Of a stretch of DNA of 64,000 nt, positions 34,401 through 46,400 are shown in pieces. The DNA lies in NCBI GenBank assembly GCA_034509425.1, contig JAVTVJ010000050.1:62001-126000 (forward strand). The letters run 5' to 3'. The stretch comes from Eopsaltria australis (Eukaryota > Chordata > Aves > Passeriformes > Petroicidae). The stretch's first letter is position 1. Each line of letters begins with the position of its first letter. The position numbers were made by a program, and so were the translations under genes. Below the pieces are notes generated by a model. It worked only from the letters and a program-made list of their open reading frames with translations, had not been told where the DNA came from and ran no database searches.

Positions 34401-37400
34401 CTCATTTTATATCTGCATGTAAGTTACATAAAATAGCCCTACATGTAATTATTTTACCCCAAATCCGCTTAGCATTAACTTTTCCCGCATTCTTTAGAGG
34501 GGTTTCTTTAAGTTCACCAACCTATAATTTGAAGTGATCCTATAAAAAGGAACCATAAAACTCAGCCCATAGGAACACTAAATTCCCATTGGAAGGTTAT
34601 TAGCTTAAAATAAAAATGCCTTGCATGAAATGCTGACAGAGTTCCAGATATACCTTAGCTGAGAGAAACAAATGTTTGGAGACATTTTGCTTATTGTTGC
34701 ATCTTGCCACCACCATACCTGCTAACTTTGATTATCATCCCTGTGTCCTTCATTTTGGGCTTTGGAATAATTTTGGTAAAAGACAATTAGTTGGTTTCTC
34801 TGTAGAATTACATCAATTATTTACAAAAAAGGCAAGGAGAGGGTGGCAGTGGGAAATTCAATGTTTCTCCCTGTTGCTATCAAAGGATGTCTGGGTGCTG
34901 CTGTGAAATGCAGAGCTGATATCCAGGATTATTCTGTCCCAAGGCAGTGAGTGCTGCTGCTAAATCCAAGTTATGTTAATGGCTTTGTCATCCTTCTGCT
35001 AAGGACAGAGCTGGGCCCTGTCAGCCACAAATCAAACGTGCCAAAGGACAGCTGACACTTCCCTGGAGAAGCCCTGCAAGGCAGCCTGGCCAGGGAGAGC
35101 AGGCAAAGGGCTCTCAGTTCACTTATTTTGTATGATTTTTTAAAAACAGACTGTATTTGCTTCATGATTACAGATCGTGTAACAGCAGATACAAAGAAAG
35201 TTCAAGGGTTGATTTATTTGGGTTTTTTACTTCACTTCAAGCCTTGAGGATTGCCCAAGCATATAGTGTTGCATCAAAATCCTGCTGTGTTTACAGCACG
35301 TGATTTTCATGTGAAGCTCAGGTAAAAACAGCTGTTAGTGCACACAGTTGGTCTAAATCCAAAATGAAACTTGGGGAGCAAGGAAGGACACACCCCTGCC
35401 CTACCAAATCAAATGAAAAATTCATGAGTATGGTGGAAAAACGTGAGTGCAAAGGTCTGCTGCCAGGGAAATTGGGTACAGAAGACAAGCAGACAATCAG
35501 CCCCTGTATCTCTGTATTTACTTTTTAAACACTGCAGTTGGCTTTTCTAACTTTTAATGACAGGCTGATCAAAGTATTTTGTTAATCCATTTGGAGAAAG
35601 CAGCAAGTTACTTTGCAAAGGAGTGAAATTAGAAATTCCCAGTGATAAGTACATTCTCATCTCTTATTTAACTCAACTAAAATTAGGAAGATGATTTATT
35701 TATGCACTCCTGAGAAATCTAGCTGAGTTTGTTTATATCTTTGAAAGCTCTGTCTGTGATAGGTCTGGTTGTGTTTTTAAGGGTCCACCTCTAATTGCTG
35801 CAGCAGAGCAGACAGGCTGACCCTAAATGTGTGCAAAGCTGCAGCATTTCCCTGGTTGTAGGATCCTGAAAAGCCTCCATTGAAGTCTGTAACACATTTA
35901 TAAACCAGCTGTCTTTTCCTACTTATGTTGAAAACCAGGACTGATTTTGCTGTAAAACCACGAGGTGAGGCTGGGGGAGGACACAGAGATAAGGCTTTAT
36001 CAGGAGAAGAGTGTGAGACTGTAGAATCCATAGTGCTTAGAGATACTCAGCCTTTTCTCAGCTATCACTTTTCACTTTTCTGTGCACTCTGGGCTGGATC
36101 TTGATGGTTTTTCTGTATTTGAACCACAATTAAACAAATGTGCCGTGATCAAGGACCCAACTTCTGTGCTCCCAGGTGTTTCATTTAGGAGGCAAACTGG
36201 CAACTAGAAACAAGGACAAGTGTTTGAAAAGGGGTTCAGCTTGTCTTGGCTGTCCTTTAAGAGTTAAAATTAACTTGTAAATCAGGTTGAATTTGAATCT
36301 CAGTCCAAAAATGGCAAAAAGTGTCTGGTTTTGGGGTGGGGACTGGTAACTTCTGTTGTGGAGCTGCTTCTTTGTATCTGTGTTTGGGTTTCTGCATTGC
36401 CTGATCCCTCAGAAAGGGCAGGTTCAAACAAACCCTGTGCACCTCTCTGTGCAGTCTCACATGAGTTAAATCACCCTTTCATGTAAATGACTCTCTCCAG
36501 GTTTCCTGTTCCAAAACTGCTTTGCAGACTCTTCATGCAAAATGCTGCTTGCTGGAAATCTGCAAGTGTTGCATGAAAACCAAGAGCAAGTGATAACACA
36601 GATGCATATCTGGAGAATGAAAGCATGGCCTTAGATAACTACTGTCAGAATATTTATAGTAGTTTTGAGATGGCTTTTGCTTAAACCACTCCTGTGGGGC
36701 AGCCAGGCAGTTCCAGATGGTCCCAGGTCCTGGGAACCCCCAAAAAATCCAGGATATTTGCACAAATCTCTAAGTGAGCATCAGGAATCTTAATTTTGAG
36801 ACAAAGCAGCATGGATTTTTAGCTAAGGTCTGATTAGGAAAACTCCCTGCCTGATTCCTTTCTGGAGATGTTTCAGAGCCAAGTCTCCCCACCCATTCCC
36901 AAACCTCACAGGTTTGTACCACACACTGCAGACTGTGGAGTCCAGACCAGATGTGGCTTTACCAACCATTTTTACTGACACAAAGGAAATTCAAAGGGTT
37001 CCTGGCTGTTTTCTGAGTTGGAAAGGACTCCTGTGCCAATGGACAGCAGCCCCCTACATCACTCAATGGTGTGTCTTTGCACACAGCAAAGTTTATTCCA
37101 TTTTCATTGACTGGATTGCATTAGCTGCAGATTGGCCAGCAGTGTGTACATTAATTGATGGGGATGTGTGCTCAGCTAATACTGAGATGACTGCAGGCAG
37201 CTCATCCATCTGCTACAGCATCTGGGTACGTCCTTAACTGCCACCATGTCTATGGGCTGCTTTAGGCAAAACCAGGAAAAACATGTTTAAGAAATGCTGT
37301 TCAAAGGAAAGACTGCTGAATGCTTAGGGCTTCCTCGGGCTGGGAACACTGTCCCTGGAGCAGAGACTCCCTGGCTGCTGCTGTGTGTGACACTCACCAT

Positions 37401-40400
37401 CAATGCCCTCCACAGAGAGCTGCAGGCCCAGGTTGTGCTGGGGATTCACCACCCAGTGGTTGCTGGTCGCGGTTATGTCGAACACCAGCCACCCTTCCTC
37501 TGCAGCCCAGATCGTCCTGGAGTCCAGCAGGAACAAATCTGAATCCCTGGAACAAAGAAGCAGAATTCTCAATCAGCCAGGATTTCCACTGGAGTCTCCA
37601 CAAACATGCTTTAGGCAGAGCACGGGGTCGGGATTTCAGCGATAGGCGGAGCTGGGCTGGTGTGTGCTCCCCTCTAATCACCCTCAGGTGAAGCTTCTCT
37701 TCTCTTCACAAAAGGGAGGATGGGTTGAAGCAGAGTTGAGGTGGTTTGGAGTTATTTTGCTGTTCCAGTTAACCTTGAGCTCCCGATGCAACTTCAAAAA
37801 ACGCTTGCCAGGCACAGATCTGCAGAATTACTGTTTGCCTATGCAAACCCGGTAATTGGGCAGACAATGCTGCTCATTAGCCTTTCCACACATAATTTCC
37901 TGACTTTTATGCATAATTGTAGTGTTGGTGCAAGCCAGCTGGAACACTGGTGTGCATATATTAACATATGTAATAGTTGGTTTTTTTTAATTATCTCATC
38001 TGAGGTTACAGATAACTGATGGAGGCAGCAACCCTCTGCACAGTCTGCTCTGCACTACTGTGGGTCACAATCTTTTTTCAATCCTTTGCTTGGGGTTTCT
38101 TTTAAAGGTCACTGCTGAGTTACTCTAGCTGAAGAAATAATATCAGAAAAATGAAAAGGATCCTAAATAGGGAGATCCTGGCCTCTTGAAAAAGGTGAAA
38201 TTATTTCAGATTTACAAGATGTTTCCCGGCAAATTTCTGAAAAACTGAAGTTTGAGAAAACACAGAGTGTCTAAAGGAAGGAATCTTCTCGTATCAGAAA
38301 AGAAAGAGATAAAACTCAGATAAAAATGGATACTGTTGCAGTTCTTTTATTAAAAAAAAAAAACTTTAAAAGAAGAACAAAGACATGGTGGAAGTGTCTA
38401 GACAAGTCTGGTAAGAGCTGCTTTTGTACCTACAGTGAACAAACATGATAACTTGTTCAAGTGTAATTATATCCTTTTGAATGAAGACCTATCCTTGAAA
38501 AACCCTTTAATCACATCCTCAAAGCTTTAAAGAAGGCCTTATGAATTTTGTCACTATGGATTTGTCAGTGCAAATATATATATTTAGTTTAATTTAGTTT
38601 ATACAGTGCCTCTTGTTTGCACGAAACACCAAGTGATCACAACTGAATCTGAGGAGATCTCTTGGCATAAAGGCTTTTGACTCACAGCTTTTAGTGATTC
38701 TTTCCCCTTTGAGACAGCAAGAAATGAGAAGCTTTTGTCCCACACAGAACAGGAATGGAGGGATTTTTGCAATGCTTTTACTATTTAGCTTTCCTTTCAA
38801 CCTTTGTGGACCAGAGCGTGTAAGAGATGATGCTAAGGGATGTCACCACCCACCTCTGACTCTGTGCTGGCTTACATGAAATTAAATTTCTGAACTGAGT
38901 TCCTGCAGAGCATGTGAGCACGTGGCCCAGGGTGTGCAAGAAGAGGGTTCTGTGTTTCCTCCCTAAAGCAGGATAGATTTGGGTACCCCGTGGCTGAATA
39001 TGCAGCCAGTGCTGCTGAGAGTGCAATTAGTCCCTGCTTTTCAGCAAAGTTCTGGTTTGTGGAAGAAGCCCTATAGAATTGGGCTTGCTGAAACACTTCC
39101 TTGCTAAGGCAGAGGGGATCTTATGGGAGAATTTCAGTGGATGTTTGGCAGCCAAAGTGGGTGGCTCAGGAAGGGGCTGTGGTGCAGTGATGCAGAGGCT
39201 CAGTGCAGGTGTTGGGAGCTCCGTCAGCTTTGCTGAGTGCTCCCAGGAAAGCTGAAGTTAAACAGGATGGATAACCCCTCTCACATTAGTTACAGGAATG
39301 CAAGATGCTTGAACTCTAACCAGGGGACAAATTTCCTGGGGTTTCACCCCCACCCAGGAGCAATGGCCCTGTTCCCACAGCACAGGACACCTCCCACCCT
39401 TCCCTGTTTACAACACACAGAACCAAACACATCCCAGAGGAGCCAGGGACGAGGGAGTTGCATGGATTGCCCTGTTCCAGTGGCTGAGGCCAAGTTTCCA
39501 GGAGTAAAGGGTTTTTCTATTCACATAGTACATTATTCAAGCATGGCCCCTGACTGGAACTCATGATTCACACAAGGTTTAGTTAACAGGGACTTGGCTT
39601 GCTTGGTTTTCCCCCCATGTAGTTTGCAGGTTGATGATAGCAGCAATAATGATAATTTTTTTTCTGTTTTAGCCACTGCTCAACTGCAGTATTATTACTC
39701 AGAAAAACCAGCCTTTAAGCTTCCCATGCTGACATGATGCAATCAGGGTAACCAGACAACATGAGGCATCAAGTACCAGGGTGAGTCAGGCTGGGAAATT
39801 GTATAATGCGTTTGTTTTCCTGTAGTTACAGCAATGTGCAAACAATGGGCCTGGAGGGGAAGCCCGAAGTGAGGGAGATCAAAGGGACCCACTGAAGGGA
39901 AATGTCCTTCCCACACACACTCAGAACATTTGGGCCCCCAAAAAGCCCCGTGTCAGATGCTCTTTGGAGCAGTTCAAGCACTCCTGGATTAGGGCTTTCC
40001 GCCCTGGCCCACCAGCAGTGGTCAGGGGTGGGATGCAAAACCTCACTGGTGTTGCAAGCAGAGGCTCCTGAGATTGTGGCTCCTGTTCTGATGAAAAGAA
40101 ACCTCTCATTCTTTTCAAAAAGAACAACTTCCTTTAAGTGGAATGTCCTGCTCTCCAAAGACAAGGCAAACAGCATTAAATCACCAGCTAATAGACAGTC
40201 AGCCCTCGAGATATCCCTGTTGGACAAGACATGGTAAACACAGCAAAGAAATGTTATTCTGCTAAGACTTAAACAACATTTGCTCTGAGGGCTCCCATCT
40301 AATGACTTGTCACAGAAGATAGTGCTGGATAAGTCTGACTAATGTGGCTGCTTTGGGTTTTAGCCGTGAGATAAAGACCTGAGCACAAAGAGAAAAGGTT

Positions 40401-43400
40401 TCCAGTGCACATCTCACTCCTGTACCTCACCTATCAACTGTGCACTCACAGAGCATGTTGTTGGAGCGATGTGAATGATGGCTCTGCAGCAAGGAGGCAG
40501 AAAAACCCTTTGGTTCCTTAGCCCTGCATTCAGCCCCTTCATTTTAGAACTTCAGTGCATGCAAGAAACCATTGTGAGCCTTTTTGCAGAGCGCGAGATA
40601 GGAAAGGCACATGATCCTCCTTCTGCAAAAAAATTAAGCTGGGACATGGAAATGTTAATGTCTAGATTAGAGTTACATAAATTACGAAGTCTGGATCCAG
40701 ACCACAAGTATGTTTTGTTGAGACCACATCAAAATGGCTCAGCGTTCAAAGAACTGACATCAGCGGGAGTGTCAGAGCTTTTAGCAGTGATAAAATTTGG
40801 GGCTTTCTGCTCCAAACTCAAGCATCAGGCTCTCAGTGGAGCCTGAGATGAGGACAGGAGGTTGACATTTGCCTGCTGATGTCTTTGGTAGTGTCAGGCA
40901 CTGGATGCCAGACAGGAGAGTCACCTCCCGTTAGAAAGCACTCCCACGAATTTGTCTGCAGGTCAAATAACTGCTGTGTGGTCTGTGAAACGTCCTTAGT
41001 GAACTTGTTTTCTGGGCTCAGGGGTGAGTAACAAGTCCTGCAGTGTGAGGGTGGCTGGGCAGGATGCATGTGAGATCGTGTCTGGGAAGCAGCTGGAGCT
41101 ATGGAGGTGGAAGGGCTGAGCTGCCAGAGGGCTGATGGTGGTAAGGAATGGGATCACCAATATTTAGTGGAAGAGAAAAGGGCTGGAAGAAGTGAGGATT
41201 GTGGGGATGAGCACAGAAATAAGAGAACACGAGTATAGAAAAGGCAGGGAAGAGTATCCTGAAAGGAAATTGTAAGGGAGTTGCAACAGGGGAATTCTAA
41301 AATAAGATAAAGGATTAAAAACCATGAAGCTTCATGAAAATATTATGTATGGCTTCTTTGCCTTTTGCTGGGATACTTTTTCAATCTCTAGCATGCAGTT
41401 TGGTTTGAAGCCATAAACTTTAGAAACATATCCAAAAATGAGAAGTGCTGCATCTGCCCTGACCACCTGCCTTGGTGAGCTGGGGCATGAGGAGAACATG
41501 GATGAAAACATGAGAGAGAGAAATTCTGCATTAGCAAGAGAACAGGAGATGAAACTCTGCATTTATAGACTACAATGCTGTAAGGTCTGCACTATTTTAG
41601 GACACTCCTCTTGCCAAACTGTCCCTGCTTTTACTTCTGTTTTCTTCACTCACTGCCCCCATCCCCCTCGTCAGCCCTGTTATTTCAAGCTGCTGGTTGA
41701 CAAGTGGTAGTAAACACTAATGAGCACTTCCAAGTGGGATAAAAATAAATGGGAAAAAGGACAGGCAGCAGCAGTGAAGGTGACTCTTGGCAATTTCCAT
41801 CACACTGCAAGACAAGGTGATTTGTGTGACCAGCCAGCACTCTGTGCTGGGAGCAGCCCCAGAGCCCCAGCTCACCTGGCCCTGTCCTGGCAGCAGCAGG
41901 TCCTGCTGTCCCCTGCCTGCACCAGGTAATCCCCCAGCCCAAGGAGCCCACCTGGCAGCTGTGCTGCCCTGATCCCTCCCTGCTACCTGCAGGAATTACA
42001 AACCTGTCAGCAACCATACAGTGACACCTTGCAACAGCCTTTGAATGGCTTTACAAGTGTGGGTTAACCCTCCTGCTTCTGTTTTAAAGTAGGAAACACT
42101 TGAGGCATGGATATGTTGAATTCTTATTGATTCAGCATGCAAACCACAGGGTCTAAGCCAGGAGCACAATCCTCTCCTCCTGACTCATATTCTAACCCTA
42201 GAGGGGCTCTTTGGGTCACAGTGCAGGTTTTCCAACAGGCAGCCCCAGGACAGAGCTGGCATGGAGAGAAGAGGGTTGTTCACATCCAGGTTTGAGAAGG
42301 AGGGAGGAGAAGGCAAAAAGGGCATCCTGGGAGGGTGAGAGGAGATGTGGGGTTAGCAGACATCTGTTTGGATTAAAAACCTGCCGTATCCAGATTCCAG
42401 TTTGCTTGGTGTCATTGCTTAAACTCAGCTGCAGCTGTCCAAAGACAAGCTTAGGAAAATATTTTTCAGACTTTCCTACTTCGAGAGGGCCCCAGGATCT
42501 CCCTGGGCCTCTCCCTGGCACGTTTGCAACACCCTCTGTACACAGACCTGATGCAGCCCTCCTCCCACACCTTCCCTTCCCTGTGCCTGGGATCCTCTGC
42601 TTATCCTTCCCTCCCTCTCCCCACTGATAAAAGCCTTCCCCACTGATAAAAGCCTTCCCCATGCCCCCAGGCAGGAGCCACCAGCCTGAGGGCTCTGCCA
42701 GGTGAAGAATTGTCCACAGCAGGAATTCAGTTTGCTGGAGGTGTTTTCCAAGGATTGGTCTGAAAACTGGCTGTACTGGCAGTGAAACAGATCTGTGTGA
42801 ATTCTGGAGGATCTAGGGAAAAAATTTAATTCACTTTAAAATTTCAGCAGATTCTTAATGCTGTTTTGTGTGCTTCTAGTAGCTGTGCTGCCTTTCCTAC
42901 ACAGTGCTGGAGAAGGGTAAGATCTAGGTCTCAAAGGCTGATTAAAAGTGGCAATGGGAGTTTGTTACTGAGATGCAACACGTTTCCTAAACCTGAAGCC
43001 TCTTGTAAAAACAGTGCTGAGAGAAATGAGGTTATACACACATCTCTGACACTTTCAATACAGCTGTTTCTGCTCAGCATCGAAGGGCTGTTCATTAGTG
43101 CATCACTTACCCCAGCAAGGACCCACTGGGGTGTGCAAAATGCCTCCTGCAGCTCCTCAAGTGCCTATGAAGAGTTGTGCCTTGCTAAATTCAAGATTTA
43201 TCAGGTTTTGCGGGCTGCAGTGGCTTTTAGGAATGGTCTGAAGGAGAAAACCAGATACAGTTCTGTTCTTGGAGAGCTGCATGATTTCCAGGCTGAAGTT
43301 CCCTTGCTGCTTGCTGAGAGATAGATGTAGTTATCAACTGAGGAGCAGATAAATCACCAAAAGATTATAGTCAAAGTTATTGTCAGTATTTGCAGATCCT

Positions 43401-46400
43401 GTCATGGTGCTGGGGCACATCATTAAATCAAACTGTGCTGTGCTGCACCATCCCCAGAACAATCACACTGCGACTTAAGAAAGCTCCAAAAAGAAGGCAC
43501 ATCTGCTTTATGGGATGGGTGGGCCCAAGCCTTTCTTAGGGACTAGAATTACATGTTTGAACCCACAACATGGAACCAGACTCCAGTGAACGGCAGAACA
43601 GGGTCTGGAGAGGGGCTCAGGTTTGATCTGGTGCAGCAGTGGTGTAGTTTGAAGCTCAAGCTAAAACGTTCCAGCTGCAAGGCAAACCCAGGAATGCACC
43701 CTGCAAGATCTGATTTTCTGTAGGGCTGGTAACATGAGCATTCAAATCACTGCCTTTGAAGCCCGTGAAATCCATAATGGCCACAAAGTGAACATGTAAC
43801 AACTACATTTCAATTTCCAAAGGCTGGTCAAGTACCTGGTTTTATTCTCTCCAGTAACAAAACTCCCATCGACTTCAAAGGGATTGGGATCCACTCTGCA
43901 GGGCAAGTGCTGGGTCCAACGAAACAGGAGATGCAGCTCTGGGATGAGGTATTCTAGCTTGAAAAGGTGCAGACAGAAAAGCAGGATGGAGCTCTGAGCT
44001 TTAGGGCAGCTCTACAGTCTGCATTTTTCTGCAGCTTCAGGTTCATAAACCAAGGGTGATGCCCTGACTGAGCTCTGGGATCTGCTTTGCTTTCCCTCCT
44101 TTCCAGGAGGGAGGAGACCTGGGCAGCACCTGGGTCCCCAATGGCCACCCCTCAGCTCCCACTGAGAAGGGTTTGTCCCCACAAACGTGGACTGGGTGTC
44201 CTGCTGCTCAGCACCTTCCTCAAGCCAGTTACTGGCTTTGTAAAAAAAACCTCCCATTCCCCTTCCCAAACTTTTGGGTGAGTGAGCCACGAAGCCCAAA
44301 GAGAAGTGGGATGTGAGTCACTGGACTTTGAGCTATGCACTCGAAAGCTTTGAGACATGTTATACCAGTTAAAACATCATCACTATTTGTGATATTTGGG
44401 GCATCTTTGTTCATGAATGTACTTGTTTGCCTGAAGTGAATAACTGATGCTGTGTGCCTAAAGAATGCTGTGCATGCCTTTCTGAGAAAGAGATGTTGCC
44501 AGTTTGAAGAGCTTGCCTCGCAATGAAAGATTTGAAAAAGTCAGAAAGAACATTTGATCACTTAGCCTCATTTCCCACAAACACCTGTAATGGTATCTGC
44601 AGTCTGACAGAGATATAAGTTCTAGTAGTCCAAGTCCAAGTGGAATCTCATCTGCTGCAAAGGACAGGGCTGGGCTCTCATTTTTACTGCCAGGGTTGTT
44701 AGGTTGAGCAGGTGGATAGGGGAGAGCTTCTACCCTTCAAACATTTGTGCTGTTGAGGGGCAGGATTTCAGGAATATCTGCTGGGGGTGCAGCTGTTGCT
44801 CTGGAAACCCCTAAGCCTGTACTTTTCACTGACAGCGAAGTGCACACGAGAGATGTTGCTGGTTTGATACTCCAGCCTGTCTGAACTCGTGAAGTCATTA
44901 ACTGCTGACCTGCTCATACCTCTGCTCTGTGTGAGCTGAGGGCACCATCACACCCCCCACACTGGAGGCTCACCTGCGCTTTAACTGAAAATCCTGCCTT
45001 CAGCACATCTCACAGAGGAAAATCTCTCCAGCCACCCTCAGCCTGGGCTTTGCAGCTCTCCCTGTGCTGTTGTGAGGCTCTGGGAGTTGTCCTGCTCTCT
45101 GCTGGGTGTGAGATGATGCTGAGCTGCCTCGGGCACTGCACACGAGCAGCACCAACCTGGAGAACCCCTCGTGCTTCAGGCCTCAAAAGGCAATTCCAGC
45201 AGTGCTGGTGTGTCAGCAGAAGAGCCCTGGGAGAAGGAAACCCAAAGGCAGCAGAGGTTTCCCTGCCTGCGTGGGGGGGAGGGTTTGGCTTTGTTTTGCT
45301 CCTGTTGCTAACAACGTCGGATGGGGCTGACTTTCCAGGCTCAGGATGAGACAAACAGCCAAGGAAGCATCAAAGGGGATGGGTGTTTTTTGATCAACGC
45401 TGCAGAGAGTTTGTTTTCTTTCTCCACTTGCCCAATGACACACTGACTTGGATGACTGGGCTGTGACAGAGCCGGGTGGAAAATGTCAGTGGAAAAATGC
45501 AGAAAAAGAGCAAATATTTTTACAAATGTTAGTGACAATATTTTTACCTTTGGTCAATCCAAACCGAAAGGAATATTTTTTCAGGACAAACTGTTCAAAA
45601 TTCACCATAGCCTGTGCCAAAATGTATGCAAAAGGGGAATATGCATGAACACTCATTAAAAATAGTGTTCCTGTGGTGAATATGATGCAGTGAAATTGCA
45701 TCTAATCTTGTGGCTGGAACATCTGTATAATTAGCAAGATTCCTCACCTCTTCCAGACAGTGGTTCATGTATATGCCTGCCTTCTGCATTCATTTTTTTT
45801 CCTTTAGGAATAGGAATTATTGGAGACAGTTTGCAGGAGCATTTGCTGCTCCACACACGACTATCCTTTGCCATCCTCTCCAAACAAAGTTATAACAAAC
45901 CTGTGGATGCACCACTGTAAAATTAAGACATCAGATCTCGTTCTGACTCTGTCAGTAAGATTCCCAGTGGGCACCTCACTCATCAGGACCTGAGGGAGAA
46001 CTTCCCTGGCATCTGATGAGGGAGGTCATTTACCCAAGAACAGTTTCTGGCAATTCCCCAGTGTCCTGGCACACAGGTTGGTGCCTCCTCCTCTGCCAAC
46101 ACATCTACAGTTTCTGCTCTTCCCAAGACCAGAAAGTCATCCCTGCAGGTTTGTACCTCAATAATCTACTCAGAAAACACAGCAAAGGGAGGCTGCTGCC
46201 TCTGGAATGGCCTGAGAGGGAATAAACTGAAATGCTTATGGCAAGCAGGACATCTGATGGGTCCTGTGCACAGTTCTGGCTTGTTGCCTTCCCATTTAAA
46301 GTAGATCTGGTTAAAATGCACAACTTGCACTATCACTGGTTGATAAAAATAGGTTAATTTTAGCGCAGTCCCCAAACAGTGCAAATAATTGCATCGTTAG